Positions 7,897-17,735 of a DNA stretch of 43,950 bases are shown here, in pieces. The stretch covers positions 1-43,950 of the forward strand of contig DULF01000159.1 of assembly GCA_012840535.1 (NCBI GenBank). The letters are read 5' to 3'. The notes beneath the pieces were generated by a model, which ran no database searches, was not told where the DNA came from, and saw only the letters and a list, made by a program, of their open reading frames with translations. A program made the position numbers and the translations under genes. Each line of letters begins with the position of its first letter. Positions within the stretch are counted from its first letter, which is position 1. The DNA comes from Clostridiaceae bacterium (GTDB lineage Bacteria > Bacillota > Clostridia > Acetivibrionales > DUMB01).

Positions 7897-9024
7897 TTAG
7901 ATCTCCTTCCTGTAAACCCTGTATGTTTTATAATGTTTGCCCCCAAAACTTTCAATATCGCTGCGCATCCTGATGTTTGTCTCACCGATTGTTGAGCCTT
8001 CACCCCATGTCATTCCTTTTTTTAAAGCATTAACGAAGCACTGGTGGTAAATTGCATAGGACACGCCTTTTTTTCTGAAGGCTGGCACCACAAACATTAT
8101 AAAGAAACGGAGAGAGTCAATTTTTCTTTTGTAATAGAAGTATTTAAGTAGAGCTAAAGGCGTAAGCCTTCCGTTAAGATGGATAAGCACCTGGTTGTAA
8201 TTGGGAAGCGCAATGCCAAAGCCTATTGGTTCATCTCCGGACCTGGCCATTATTATCAATTCGGGATCTGCCACGGGCAAGAGTTTTTTGGCCATTTCCC
8301 TTACGTCATTCAGAGAAGGGGCCACCATATCGGGCCATTCATCAGGCACTGCCAGGTCAAGTACGTGCTTTATCGCTTTTATCTCTTCATCCAGGTTCTT
8401 CAGATTGATGGGGTCAACTCTGAAGTTGTACCTTTTCATAGCATATTCCAATGCTTTTGAAGGATTTTTCTTAAAAACAGATTCTCTGTCAAGATAGTAT
8501 GCAAATAAATCATAATCCTTTGTAAATCCGTATTTTTCAAAAAAAGTTTCATAATATGGAGGGTTATATGAATTCATAAGTACAGGCGGATGGTCAAAAG
8601 CATTGATTAAAAGCCCTTTATTTTCATCGGCGCCGGCTCCTATTGGCGAAAATGGGCCTCTGACAAGGGAAATTCCTTTGCTTTTCAGCCATGACAAAGC
8701 TGAGTCGAAAAGCAGCTTTGCCACTTCATACTCGTCTATGCTTTCAAACAGGGAAATATAGCCCATTTTCTCATTCTTTTTTTCATTCAGCGCCGTGTCT
8801 ATGCCTGCAAATATCCTGCCTACCGGTTTTCCGTCTGAAAGAGCAAGGAACATTTCAAAGTTGCCTGCCGGAAGCGAAGTGTTTTTTTTCGGATCAAGCG
8901 TATTCATGACATCATTAATTAGTGGAGGTACCCAGCATTTATTGCCTTTATAAATTTTCCAGGGCAACTTGACAAATTTTTTCAGTTCAGGTTTCGACCT
9001 CACAGGTATTACATTTAAACTCAC
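7897..9024 (-). CDS. YghO-like GNAT-fold protein, possible N-acyltransferase
   Basis: A 375-residue soluble protein with the N-terminal hallmark of the YghO group (VKLPWKIYKGNKCWVPPL) and FLALSDGKPVGRIFAGID, a GNAT-like core. The middle has VRGPFSPIGAGADENKGLL, and the end has the typical SDIESFGGKHYKTYRVYRKE. The family is widespread but poorly characterised. Related GNAT-fold proteins have been implicated in bacterial ceramide N-acylation, as I recall it. The start is GTG at 9022-9024 with AGAGG upstream on the minus strand. It converges on a glycosyltransferase that resembles ceramide glucosyltransferases, which makes a lipid substrate worth considering. No serine palmitoyltransferase gene is visible here. 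Family call solid; substrate unknown. Confidence 0.75.
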   Translation of the reverse strand: MSLNVIPVRSKPELKKFVKLPWKIYKGNKCWVPPLINDVMNTLDPKKNTSLPAGNFEMFLALSDGKPVGRIFAGIDTALNEKKNEKMGYISLFESIDEYEVAKLLFDSALSWLKSKGISLVRGPFSPIGAGADENKGLLINAFDHPPVLMNSYNPPYYETFFEKYGFTKDYDLFAYYLDRESVFKKNPSKALEYAMKRYNFRVDPINLKNLDEEIKAIKHVLDLAVPDEWPDMVAPSLNDVREMAKKLLPVADPELIIMARSGDEPIGFGIALPNYNQVLIHLNGRLTPLALLKYFYYKRKIDSLRFFIMFVVPAFRKKGVSYAIYHQCFVNALKKGMTWGEGSTIGETNIRMRSDIESFGGKHYKTYRVYRKEI

Positions 9025-9213
9025 AGCAGATCAGCCTCTTTTCTTTAATAAACCAAAACTAACAACAGTTCTTGAAAAAAAATTATACCATAGTTACAGT
9101 AAAAAATCACTTGCCGGCGTTCTAAAACTTTGCGAAATTCAAAAATTAGATATAATATGAAATATATTGTTTATGCATAATATTATGGAGGAGCAATAAA
9201 GGAGCGGCAAGAA

Positions 9214-9747
9214 ATGGCTATATGGCATAGTATCAGCAGAGAGAGAATAACTCCTGATGATTTTATTGTATGTATTGAAATATCTAAAGGAATGAAGAGC
9301 AAATATGAAGTAGACAAGGAAACAGGGTTTTTAATGCTAGACCGTATTTTATATACAGCTACACATTACCCGGCCAATTATGGTTTTATTCCGAGGACAT
9401 ATTCATATGATGAAGACCCGCTTGACGTCCTGGTGATATGCAGCGAACCGATTTATCCAATGACGTTGGTAAGATGCTATCCCATAGGACAGGTTTCAAT
9501 GGTTGATGAAGGAAAAGAAGATATAAAAATTATTGCAATACCTTTCAAAGACCCTAATTGGAATTGTTTCAGGGATATTAGCGGCCTTCCGCTGCATATA
9601 ATTGACGAAATCAAGCACTTTTTCAGTGTCTACAAGCAATTGGAGGGCAAGAAAATGGAAGTATTGGAAATGGGTAATGTTGATACTGCCAAAAAAACAA
9701 TAAAAGAGTCCATAGAAATGTACGACATCGTTTTTCCGGATAAGTGA
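9214..9747 (+). CDS. ppa: Soluble inorganic pyrophosphatase, family I
   Basis: Cytosolic enzyme splitting pyrophosphate to two phosphates. Its 177 residues contain the full family I active site: KYEVDKETG, HYPANYGFIPRT, the metal-binding signature DEDPLDV, MVDEGKEDIK, and YKQLEGKK. All positions match the catalytic residues I recall for the E. coli enzyme. A TATAAT at 9151-9156 upstream is a likely -10, with only a weak TTGCGA partner 15 bases before it. The start ATG 9214 follows GGAG elements in GGAGGAGCAATAAAGGAGC. Many cellulolytic clostridia rely on pyrophosphate-linked glycolysis, so a soluble pyrophosphatase would need to be controlled in such a host; that point is inference. Confidence 0.93.
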   Translation: MAIWHSISRERITPDDFIVCIEISKGMKSKYEVDKETGFLMLDRILYTATHYPANYGFIPRTYSYDEDPLDVLVICSEPIYPMTLVRCYPIGQVSMVDEGKEDIKIIAIPFKDPNWNCFRDISGLPLHIIDEIKHFFSVYKQLEGKKMEVLEMGNVDTAKKTIKESIEMYDIVFPDK

Positions 9748-9785
9748 AATGTGAAGCAATTATATTCCTGTTTTTGCCAGAGTTC

Positions 9786-9814
9786 TTGACTGAATGTCGA
9801 AAAGCTGTTATTGT
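9786..9814 (+). promoter_or_regulatory. Possible promoter for the yerC-like gene
   Basis: TTGACT at 9786-9791, a 17-base spacer, then TATTGT at 9809-9814. The -10 is imperfect, so this is tentative. Confidence 0.4.
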
Positions 9815-9885
9815 AAATTCTAGAAGACAGGCTTCAAAATTCAAATAAACTGCGAGATATGCGCATGCGCTTGGGAGCTGGTGGT

Positions 9886-10176
9886 ATGAATAGCAAAATA
9901 AGGGATGAATATACGGATAAATTGTTTGAAGCAATACTGCTGTTAGAAAACATAGAGGAATGCTATAAATTTTTTGAAGACATTTGCACTATTTCAGAAA
10001 TAAAAGCTCTTGCTCAAAGGCTTGAAGTAGCCAAGATGCTGAGGCAAAAAAAGACGTACACGGAAATCAGTGAAAAAACCGGGGCCAGTACGGCAACTAT
10101 CAGCAGGGTTAACAGGTGTCTTCTCTACGGCGCTGACGGGTACAATATGATTCTTGACAGACTTGATAAGAAATAG
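9886..10176 (+). CDS. yerC: YerC/YecD-family TrpR-like DNA-binding protein
   Basis: A 96-residue helical protein of the TrpR superfamily. The helix-turn-helix is clear: ALAQRLEVAKMLRQKKTYTEISEKTGASTATISRVNRCLL, with the recognition helix around STATISRVNR. YerC-type proteins are conserved in Firmicutes and their targets are not well defined; they are not known to bind tryptophan. The start is ATG 9886 with GGGAG at 9873-9877; nine upstream codons from 9859 would overlap the ribosome site. It is followed 60 bases later by a DUF5317 membrane protein. Confidence 0.9.
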   Translation: MNSKIRDEYTDKLFEAILLLENIEECYKFFEDICTISEIKALAQRLEVAKMLRQKKTYTEISEKTGASTATISRVNRCLLYGADGYNMILDRLDKK

Positions 10177-10190
10177 CCATTTTGAAAATC

Positions 10191-10218
10191 TTGTGAGAGA
10201 GGATTCCCCTGATATTAT
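10191..10218 (+). promoter_or_regulatory. Possible promoter for the DUF5317-secA transcript
   Basis: TTGTGA at 10191-10196, a 16-base spacer, then TATTAT at 10213-10218. Both hexamers deviate from consensus, so this is weak support. Confidence 0.35.
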
Positions 10219-10236
10219 AAACAAAGGGATGATTGC

Positions 10237-10848
10237 ATGTTGTATATTCTGCCAATAGTGCTCGGCTTTGCCATGGGAATCGCAATGAAGGGAAAGCTTG
10301 GCAATGTCTTGAATTTCAGACTTGAGAAAGCATGGATCTTGCTGCTAGCTTTTGTAATTCAAGCAGGCGCCCAGATAATGAGCTTTAATGGACTTACCGG
10401 AATAAACGATTATACTGTTATAATACAAGGGTGCGTTATCATATTGTTGCTCATTGGATTTTGGTATAATAGAAAGTATGCCGGAATAATTATTATGAGT
10501 TTTGGTTTTTTCCTTAATGCGATTGTTATGATGCTCAATGGAGGGAAGATGCCTGTAAGTTATGACATACTGCAGAAAAACAATCTCAGGGAAGCTTTAG
10601 ACTTGTTATTGGCAGGACGTGACAGCAAGCACGCTTTAATTGATGAAAATACAAAGCTCTGGTTTCTCTCGGATGTAATATACATGCCCGGGATTTTCAG
10701 GTATGCCGGAGGGCTGGTAAGTATTGGTGACCTGGTAATAGCCGCAGGAATTTTTGTACTGGTGGCTGAAGTGGTTTCAAACAGGATAGGCTTGGTTGGA
10801 ATTTCGCAGGAAAGTACAACAAAAGAGAGTACCACGGGAAAAGAATAA
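10237..10848 (+). CDS. DUF5317 family membrane protein
   Basis: A 203-residue protein with five predicted membrane segments. The N-terminal LPIVLGFAMGIAMKGKLGNVLNF, the central MMLNGGKMPVS, the KLWFLSDVIYMP loop and the last segment with SIGDLVIAAGIFVLVAEVV are the recurrent features of DUF5317. The function is unknown. AAAGGGA at 10223-10229 marks the ATG at 10237. It ends 27 bases before secA and is very likely co-transcribed with it; whether that reflects a secretion link cannot be told from sequence. The C-terminal tail after the last helix is short, threonine-rich and hydrophilic. Confidence 0.8.
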   Translation: MLYILPIVLGFAMGIAMKGKLGNVLNFRLEKAWILLLAFVIQAGAQIMSFNGLTGINDYTVIIQGCVIILLLIGFWYNRKYAGIIIMSFGFFLNAIVMMLNGGKMPVSYDILQKNNLREALDLLLAGRDSKHALIDENTKLWFLSDVIYMPGIFRYAGGLVSIGDLVIAAGIFVLVAEVVSNRIGLVGISQESTTKESTTGKE

Positions 10849-10875
10849 TATTTAGAAACTGGGAGGTTAAAAATA

Positions 10876-13611
10876 ATGAAATTAATCGAAAGGATTTTTG
10901 GAACTTACAGTGATAGGGAGTTAAAGCGGATAACCCCTATTGTTGATAAGATAGAAAGTCTTGAAGCCGAAATGAAAAAGCTTGATGATACGGCGCTCAG
11001 AGACAAGACCAATGAGTTTAAGGAAAGACTGTCAAAAGGGGAGACCCTTGATGATATCCTTCCGGAAGCCTTTGCAGTTGTAAGGGAGGCATCATCCAGG
11101 GTTTTGGGAATGAGACATTTCAGGGTTCAGTTAATAGGCGGTATTGTGCTTCACCAGGGAAGAATCGCCGAGATGAAAACCGGTGAGGGAAAAACCCTTG
11201 TCGCCACACTGCCTGTATATTTAAACGCACTCGAGGGCAATGGAGTGCACGTTGTAACTGTAAATGACTATCTTGCCAAAAGAGACAGCGAGTGGATGGG
11301 AAAAATTTATAAATTCCTTGGCTTAAGTGTCGGCCTGATTGTCCACGGCCTTAGCAGCGAGGAAAGAAGAAGGGCATACAATTGTGACATCACGTACGGC
11401 ACCAACAACGAGTTTGGATTTGACTACCTCAGGGATAATATGGTTATTTACAAGGAAGATATGGTTCAGCGGGAATTGAACTATGCCATTATAGATGAGG
11501 TCGACAGCATACTCATTGACGAAGCCAGAACACCGCTTATAATTTCAGGCGCCGCAGATAAATCCACTGATATGTATAAGAAAGCAAACGCTTTTGTCAG
11601 CAGGCTTAAAGCCAAAGTATTCACTGAGGTGGACGACAAGCAATATATTGATGATATTGAAGAAGATTATGATTATATAGTCGATGAAAAGGCCCGTACG
11701 GCCACACTGACAGCAAAAGGCGTCAAAAAGGCAGAGCAGTTTTTCGGCATAGGAAACCTGTCCGATCCTGAAAATCTTACTATTTCACACCATATTAACC
11801 AGGCTCTTAAAGCTTATGGCCTGATGAAACGAGACAGGGACTATGTCGTGAAGGACCAGCAAGTGATAATAGTAGACGAATTTACAGGACGCCTTATGTA
11901 CGGCAGAAGGTATAGTGACGGTCTTCACCAGGCAATAGAAGCAAAAGAAGGGGTTAAGGTTGAAAGGGAGAGCAAAACTCTTGCCACCATAACTTTTCAG
12001 AACTACTTTAGAATGTATAAAAAACTTGCGGGAATGACAGGTACAGCTCAAACCGAGGAACAGGAATTCAGGGCGATATATAATCTTGATGTTATTGTAA
12101 TACCTACAAACATGCCGATGATAAGAATAGATTATCCGGACTGTGTTTATAAAACCGAAATGGGGAAATTTAACGCTGTTGTTAACGAGGTTGCCGAAGC
12201 TCATAAAAGGGGACAGCCTGTCCTTATTGGTACGATATCCATCGAGAAGTCTGAATTGTTAAGTTCGATGCTGAAAAAGAGAGGTATCCCGCACCAGGTG
12301 TTGAATGCGAAATACCATGAAAAAGAAGCGGATATAATTGCACAGGCAGGAAAGCTTGGAGCCGTTACGATTGCCACAAATATGGCAGGCCGCGGTACTG
12401 ATATTATGCTTGGGGGAAATCCTGAATATCTTGCAAAGCAGGAAATGAGGAAGCTGGGATATCCTGAAGACCTTATCAGCCAATCAACAAGCTTTAATGA
12501 AACGGACGATGAGCTTGTGCTTGAAGCAAGGAAAAAATACCGGGAATTGTACAACGAATTTAAAAAAATAACAAATGCTGAACGCGAAAAAGTTGTAGAA
12601 CTGGGAGGATTATACGTAATCGGCACCGAGAGGCATGAATCAAGGAGAATTGATAATCAGCTCAGGGGACGTTCCGGACGTCAAGGTGACCCTGGAGCAT
12701 CACGGTTTTTTATTTCACTGGAAGATGACCTGATGAGGCTCTTTGGTTCAGACAGGATTGCGGGAATAGTAGACGCCCTTGGACTTGAAGAAGACCAGCC
12801 TATTGAGAATAAGATGCTCACCAATGCCATTGAGAATGCACAAAAGAGAGTGGAAGGCAAGAACTTTGATATAAGAAGACATGTACTCCAGTATGACGAT
12901 GTTATGAACAAGCAGAGAGAGGTTATTTACAGCCAGAGAAAGGAAGTGCTTAATGGCGCCAACCTTAAGGATTCATTTATTAAGATGATAGAGGGTATCA
13001 TTGAAAGCGTAATTAAATTGTATTGCAGTGAGAGTTCTCATCCCGATTTCTGGGACTGGGACGGCTTAAGGAACTATATTGGCCGGATTTTCCCGAACAT
13101 TAAGACGCTGGACATGAGCGAAGATGAGAGGAAAGGCATTTCCGCTGAAGAACTCAAGGAGAGGCTGATGTCAGAAGCAGTTGAAGCTTACGAAGCGAAG
13201 GAACGTGAATTCGGACCTGAGTTAATGCGTGAAGTTGAGCGGGTTGTATTGCTTAGGGTCGTGGATGAAAAATGGATGGATCATATTGACGCAATGGACC
13301 AGTTGCGGCATGGAATAGGTTTGCGCGCATACGGACAGAGAGACCCTGTGATTGAATACAAATTTGAAGGATTTGAAATGTTTGAGGAAATGATAAAAAA
13401 CATCCAGGAAGATGCAGTTCGAATTATTTTAAGAATGCGTGTAGACCGTGAAAAAGCTCTGGAGAGGAAAAAAGTTGCCGAGCCTGTCGCGGCGACCCAT
13501 GGCAGCGGACCGGGCAGACCGGTCCTAAGGAGCAGCGGCAAAGTCGGACGCAACGAACCATGCCCGTGCGGAAGCGGTAAAAAGTATAAAAAGTGCTGTG
13601 GAGCAAATTAG
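10876..13611 (+). CDS. secA: Preprotein translocase ATPase SecA
   Basis: The motor of the Sec pathway, driving secreted proteins through SecYEG. The 911 residues carry every expected element: Walker A TGEGKT near residue 102, the DEVDS box near 207, the preprotein cross-linking region, helicase motifs including [10 protein letters not shown] and [13 protein letters not shown]-type sequence, the helical scaffold with [18 protein letters not shown], and a C-terminal linker ending in a SEC-C zinc motif. The zinc motif has all cysteines. The start is ATG 10876 with GGGAGG upstream. folC follows about 80 bases downstream. The length is slightly above Bacillus SecA and normal for clostridia. Confidence 0.98.
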   Translation: MKLIERIFGTYSDRELKRITPIVDKIESLEAEMKKLDDTALRDKTNEFKERLSKGETLDDILPEAFAVVREASSRVLGMRHFRVQLIGGIVLHQGRIAEMKTGEGKTLVATLPVYLNALEGNGVHVVTVNDYLAKRDSEWMGKIYKFLGLSVGLIVHGLSSEERRRAYNCDITYGTNNEFGFDYLRDNMVIYKEDMVQRELNYAIIDEVDSILIDEARTPLIISGAADKSTDMYKKANAFVSRLKAKVFTEVDDKQYIDDIEEDYDYIVDEKARTATLTAKGVKKAEQFFGIGNLSDPENLTISHHINQALKAYGLMKRDRDYVVKDQQVIIVDEFTGRLMYGRRYSDGLHQAIEAKEGVKVERESKTLATITFQNYFRMYKKLAGMTGTAQTEEQEFRAIYNLDVIVIPTNMPMIRIDYPDCVYKTEMGKFNAVVNEVAEAHKRGQPVLIGTISIEKSELLSSMLKKRGIPHQVLNAKYHEKEADIIAQAGKLGAVTIATNMAGRGTDIMLGGNPEYLAKQEMRKLGYPEDLISQSTSFNETDDELVLEARKKYRELYNEFKKITNAEREKVVELGGLYVIGTERHESRRIDNQLRGRSGRQGDPGASRFFISLEDDLMRLFGSDRIAGIVDALGLEEDQPIENKMLTNAIENAQKRVEGKNFDIRRHVLQYDDVMNKQREVIYSQRKEVLNGANLKDSFIKMIEGIIESVIKLYCSESSHPDFWDWDGLRNYIGRIFPNIKTLDMSEDERKGISAEELKERLMSEAVEAYEAKEREFGPELMREVERVVLLRVVDEKWMDHIDAMDQLRHGIGLRAYGQRDPVIEYKFEGFEMFEEMIKNIQEDAVRIILRMRVDREKALERKKVAEPVAATHGSGPGRPVLRSSGKVGRNEPCPCGSGKKYKKCCGAN

Positions 13612-13693
13612 TACTTAAAATTTAACGCTTTTATTGTTTTTTCAAATTGTAAGCGACAATAGACTGGATTTTATGGAGGAATATATTAACCGA

Positions 13694-14995
13694 ATGAACT
13701 ATGACGAGGCTATTAAATATATACACGGCACCATAAAGTTTGGCGTAAAGCTTGGACTTAAGAACATGGAGAGACTACTGGATTTGATGGGCAATCCTCA
13801 TAAAAAGCTCAGATATGTACATGTGGCAGGTACAAACGGAAAAGGTTCTACTGTTGCGTTTATCAGCAATATATTGATAGAAGCCGGGTATAAGGTTGGC
13901 ATATATACCTCTCCGTATATAGAAAGGTTTACCGAAAGAATCAGAATAAACCGTTCCGAGATTTCAGAGCCGGATTTGGCAAGAATAACCGGTTTTGTAA
14001 AGGAAAAAGTTGACTTGATGGTAAAAAACGGGGAAAACCATCCAACAGAGTTTGAAATAGTTACAGCAATTGCCTTCCAGTATTTTTATGAAAATTCATG
14101 CGATATTGTAGTTCTGGAAGTAGGACTTGGCGGCAGGTATGACTCTACTAATGTTATTGACAACTCCCTGGTCTCTGTAATTACCACCATAAATTATGAC
14201 CATATGGACAAGCTTGGAGATACACTTGAAAAGATTGCCTTCGAAAAGGCAGGCATTATTAAAGAGCAGGGATATGTTGTCATCTACCCTCAGCCCGAAG
14301 AGGTTGAAAACGTCATAAAGAAGGTTTGCGCTGAAAAACGTTCAAACCTGGAAATTGTGGATTTTTCTCAAATATATTTAACCAATTTCAGCATAGACGG
14401 CCAGGTGTTTGATTATGGGGAATATAAATCCCTTGAAATATCTTTATTGGGTGCTCATCAAATTAAGAACGCAGCCGTTGCAGTAAGCGCCTGCAGGGCA
14501 CTTGCAGATAAAGGCTTAAATATTACCGAGATGGCAATTAGAAGGGGACTTGCAAATACAAGGTGGCCGGGAAGATTAGAAGTTTTGTGCAGAAAACCGC
14601 TTTTTTTGTTGGACGGCGCACATAACCCGCAAGGCGCCCATATTCTGCGTAAAGCGCTAAGCGAATATTTCCCTGACAAGCGAAAAATATTCATTATGGG
14701 GGTTTTAAAGGACAAAGATTATAAAGCAATGGTTGAGGAAATTTCCTCTATTGCATCACGGTTTATAGCTGTTACTCCAAATAGTGAAAGGGCCCTGCCG
14801 GCCAAAGAATTGGCTATTCTAATGGAAAGATATTGTAATAACGTATTAATTAGTGATACAATAAAAGAAGCAATAGAGACAAGCTTAGATCAATGTACTT
14901 CTGATGATTTGATATGTGCCTTCGGATCTCTGTACTATATTGGTGAGGTAAGAAGATTTTTTTATCGCGGGAGGTGTAATTATTGCTTGACCTGA
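13694..14995 (+). CDS. folC: Folylpolyglutamate synthase / dihydrofolate synthase
   Basis: Adds glutamates to folates and, in many bacteria, makes dihydrofolate from dihydropteroate. The Mur-ligase-type ATP site GTNGKGST and YTSPYIERFTERIRI are near the N-terminus. Further on come EVGLGGRYDSTNV, NYDHMDKLGDTLEKIAFEKAGIIK, RWPGRLE, LDGAHNPQGA and the closing FGSLYYIGEVR. I prefer ATG 13694, which gives the canonical MNYDEAIKYIHG start and has the only ribosome site in the region (GGAGGA at 13675-13680, 13 bases away). ATG 13673 and TTG 13634 are in-frame alternatives. The 3' end overlaps the next gene by 13 bases. One-carbon metabolism is represented again by metF at 38385. Confidence 0.95.
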   Translation: MNYDEAIKYIHGTIKFGVKLGLKNMERLLDLMGNPHKKLRYVHVAGTNGKGSTVAFISNILIEAGYKVGIYTSPYIERFTERIRINRSEISEPDLARITGFVKEKVDLMVKNGENHPTEFEIVTAIAFQYFYENSCDIVVLEVGLGGRYDSTNVIDNSLVSVITTINYDHMDKLGDTLEKIAFEKAGIIKEQGYVVIYPQPEEVENVIKKVCAEKRSNLEIVDFSQIYLTNFSIDGQVFDYGEYKSLEISLLGAHQIKNAAVAVSACRALADKGLNITEMAIRRGLANTRWPGRLEVLCRKPLFLLDGAHNPQGAHILRKALSEYFPDKRKIFIMGVLKDKDYKAMVEEISSIASRFIAVTPNSERALPAKELAILMERYCNNVLISDTIKEAIETSLDQCTSDDLICAFGSLYYIGEVRRFFYRGRCNYCLT

Positions 14996-16098
14996 AGCAG
15001 GAATTGGCAAACTATCCGCCCATTAATATTGCAGGTTTGAAAGAAAAAGACCCTACTTTGCCCGATAAAATTATAAGCTCAATTACCCTGTATAACCAAG
15101 CTTTGGAAAGCATCCGTTCTAACAGTGAAGATATCGCCATTATAGAGCTTAAGAAGGCAATAGCTTTGAATCCGGATTTTTACGAAGCGATGAATCTTTT
15201 AGGACTCTGCTATTGCTTTATCAATGAAACGGAAAAGGCCGAGGAATTGTTTAAAAGGGTTTTGGACGGGGAAAAGAACAGTATTAGGGCATTGAACTAT
15301 ATTAAAATGATAAAAGGCGATATTGGCACCGATTCAATATCCTCCCGTGCTAAAAAAAGAGAAAGAAGAAGCATTAAAGAGAAAACAAGAAAAAGAGAGT
15401 CCGAAAAAGGCACCGGCAAAAATTACAGGGTTAGCCTGCTGAAATATGCTTTAAGTTTTGTAGCAGGAGCCGTTTTGATGTTTATCCTGAATATGGCTTT
15501 TATGCAGGGAAGCAATGCAAGCCTGCCTGATCCCGATACTTCGAGTGAAGAAATAATAAGACAGCTGAACGAAAAGATAAAGAATCAGGAAAGAGCTTAC
15601 AATAAACTGAGCGAAGATTATCGGGCTTTGGAAGAAAACTTTGAAAAAGTCAGTCAAAACCTGGAATACTATAAATTTTCCGTAAAGCTGTATGAAATTG
15701 AAGATTTATATGACAAAAGAGAGTACGAACCTGCCGCTGATATGCTTATTCTCATGAAAACAGTTGATTTCAAAGGAGAGGAAAAGGAAAGGTTTGACAA
15801 GCTATATGAGAAGGTTATGCCTGCTGCGGCGAATAAGGTATATGAAGAAGGTTTAGTGCTTGCCAACACGAAACGCCAGTATGAGGAAGCTATTAAAAAA
15901 TTGAATAAAGTACAAATGTACAAGGAAGATTTTAGGCATATGGATGCTGTCCTGTATTATCTTGGCAAATGCTATCAGCAGTTAAATGACAGCAGAAATG
16001 CCCTTGCAACATATCAAAAACTTATGGAACAGTATCCGCAAAGTTCATATATAAAATGGGCTAAAATAAGAATTTATGAACTTACACAGATACCTTAA
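14983..16098 (+). CDS. Membrane-anchored TPR / coiled-coil protein
   Basis: A 371-residue protein with TPR-like helices at about residues 30-110 (AIALNPDFYEAMNLLGLCY), a very basic linker (KKRERRSIKEKTRKRE), one membrane segment at about 153-175, and a coiled coil near 185-225. A second TPR region closes the protein (VLYYLGKCYQQLNDSRNALATYQKLMEQYPQ), resembling YbgF/BamD-type repeats. The basic side before the helix suggests that the first TPR is cytoplasmic and the second outside. The start is TTG 14983 with GGGAGGTG at 14970, inside folC, so it is translationally coupled to it. I do not recognise a named family; a scaffold for envelope or sporulation complexes is possible but unproven. Confidence 0.75.
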   Translation: MLDLKQELANYPPINIAGLKEKDPTLPDKIISSITLYNQALESIRSNSEDIAIIELKKAIALNPDFYEAMNLLGLCYCFINETEKAEELFKRVLDGEKNSIRALNYIKMIKGDIGTDSISSRAKKRERRSIKEKTRKRESEKGTGKNYRVSLLKYALSFVAGAVLMFILNMAFMQGSNASLPDPDTSSEEIIRQLNEKIKNQERAYNKLSEDYRALEENFEKVSQNLEYYKFSVKLYEIEDLYDKREYEPAADMLILMKTVDFKGEEKERFDKLYEKVMPAAANKVYEEGLVLANTKRQYEEAIKKLNKVQMYKEDFRHMDAVLYYLGKCYQQLNDSRNALATYQKLMEQYPQSSYIKWAKIRIYELTQIP

Positions 16099-16137
16099 TT
16101 GTAATGAAATGTATATTGTGGTTGTTTTTTAAACATA

Positions 16138-16166
16138 TTGCATTTCCTTTCTCCCCATTGTATATT
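16138..16166 (+). promoter_or_regulatory. Probable promoter for thrC
   Basis: TTGCAT at 16138-16143, a 17-base spacer, then TATATT at 16161-16166, about 45 bases before the start. No T-box or other leader fits in the remaining space. Confidence 0.5.
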
Positions 16167-16209
16167 ATTAATATTATATGGTGATTTGTTTTAATTAGGG
16201 GGATTTGTA

Positions 16210-17709
16210 ATGTTTTATGAAAGTACGAGGGGCGGGCTTAAAGGCCTGTCATCGGCTGAAGCTATTAAGATGGGAATTGCTCCTGACGGTGGCCTGTTTG
16301 TCCCCGAAGAGCGGGTAACTATTGATATTGACAGGATGCGGCATTTTATTAACATAAGTTATCATGAAAGAGCGGTTGAAATTCTGAAATTTTTCCTGGA
16401 CGATTACACGGAAGATGAAATAAGAGAATGTGTTTATAATGCTTATACCTTGGATAAATTTGGATGCAAGGAAATAGCGCCTGTATACAAGTTAACCGGC
16501 AATATACATGTACTTGAGCTATGGCACGGCCCTACAAGCGCATTTAAAGATATGGCTCTGCAAATACTTCCACATCTTCTTGTAAAAGCGATGAGAAAAA
16601 CCGGTGAGACTGATGAAATAGTTATACTTGTTGCCACATCAGGTGATACCGGAAAGGCTGCTCTTGAAGGTTTCAGGGACGTGGAAGGCACGAAAATCAT
16701 TGTGTTTTTCCCAAATAACGGTGTCAGTGAAGTCCAGAAGAGGCAGATGATTACACAGGAAGGCAGGAATGTTTATTCTATCGCCGTTGAAGGGAATTTC
16801 GATGATGCCCAGAATGGCGTTAAAGCCATATTTACCAATAAAGAATTGATTGATAGCATGATGAAAAAAGGATATAAATTTTCATCGGCTAATTCAATAA
16901 ACTGGGGAAGGCTTGTTCCACAGGTTATATATTATTTTTCAGCATATCTGGATATTGTAAAAAGCGGTGAAATAAACTTAGGCGATAAGGTAAACATTGT
17001 TGTTCCCACCGGAAATTTCGGCAACATACTTGCAGCGTATTATGCGATGACTATGGGTTTACCTGTTAACAGGCTCATATGTGCATCAAATGAAAACAAC
17101 GTGTTAACTGATTTTATAAGTTCAGGAGTTTACGACAGGAACAGGGAGTTTAAGAAAACAATATCTCCGTCCATGGACATTCTTATTTCGAGCAACCTGG
17201 AAAGACTGCTCTATGAAACTACCGGCCACGACTCCGAGCGGATCAGGACTTGGATGAACAGCTTGAAAAATGAAGGCGTGTATACTGTAGATACAGAGAC
17301 GCACAGGAAAATTTCCGCTGTATTCTGGGGCGGTTATTCAAACGAGGCCGAAACTCTTGATACTATTAAGTGCATTTACAAGGATTACGGTTATGTGGTA
17401 GATACACATACCGCTGTAGGAATTGATGTATACGACAAATATGTAATTTCAACGGGCGATGTGACAAAAACAATTGTCGCATCTACCGCAAGCCCATTTA
17501 AGTTCAATAAAAGCGTAGTTAGGGCTATTTTAGGTGAAGACAGCATAAGGGGCAAAGATGAGTTTGAACTGCTTGAATTGCTTTCAAGGGAAAGCGGAAT
17601 GGATGTGCCTCCGGGATTAAAAGGGCTTGACAAAAAAGCTGTAAGGCATAATACAGTGTGCACCAAAGAATCCATGGAAGAACAGGTAAGGATGATTTTA
17701 AATGTTTAG
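16210..17709 (+). CDS. thrC: Threonine synthase
   Basis: A PLP enzyme converting O-phosphohomoserine to threonine. The pyridoxal lysine is K113 in LWHGPTSAFKDMALQ, the classic threonine synthase signature. VATSGDTGKAALEGF and VVPTGNFGNILAAYYA form the cofactor phosphate site. The N-terminal YESTRGGLKGLSSAEAI and the 499-residue length place it in the longer, microbial-type subgroup. The start ATG 16210 has AGGGGGA upstream. It stands alone with its own promoter and terminator; no homoserine dehydrogenase or kinase gene is nearby. Confidence 0.96.
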   Translation: MFYESTRGGLKGLSSAEAIKMGIAPDGGLFVPEERVTIDIDRMRHFINISYHERAVEILKFFLDDYTEDEIRECVYNAYTLDKFGCKEIAPVYKLTGNIHVLELWHGPTSAFKDMALQILPHLLVKAMRKTGETDEIVILVATSGDTGKAALEGFRDVEGTKIIVFFPNNGVSEVQKRQMITQEGRNVYSIAVEGNFDDAQNGVKAIFTNKELIDSMMKKGYKFSSANSINWGRLVPQVIYYFSAYLDIVKSGEINLGDKVNIVVPTGNFGNILAAYYAMTMGLPVNRLICASNENNVLTDFISSGVYDRNREFKKTISPSMDILISSNLERLLYETTGHDSERIRTWMNSLKNEGVYTVDTETHRKISAVFWGGYSNEAETLDTIKCIYKDYGYVVDTHTAVGIDVYDKYVISTGDVTKTIVASTASPFKFNKSVVRAILGEDSIRGKDEFELLELLSRESGMDVPPGLKGLDKKAVRHNTVCTKESMEEQVRMILNV

Positions 17710-17735
17710 GGGCGCAATTCATTGCGCCCTTGTTT
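17710..17735 (+). terminator. Terminator after thrC, probably bidirectional
   Basis: A perfect 9-bp stem (17710-17718 with 17721-17729) around TC, then TTGTTTATT. It begins at the thrC stop codon and ends where the minus-strand gfo remnant stops. Confidence 0.75.
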
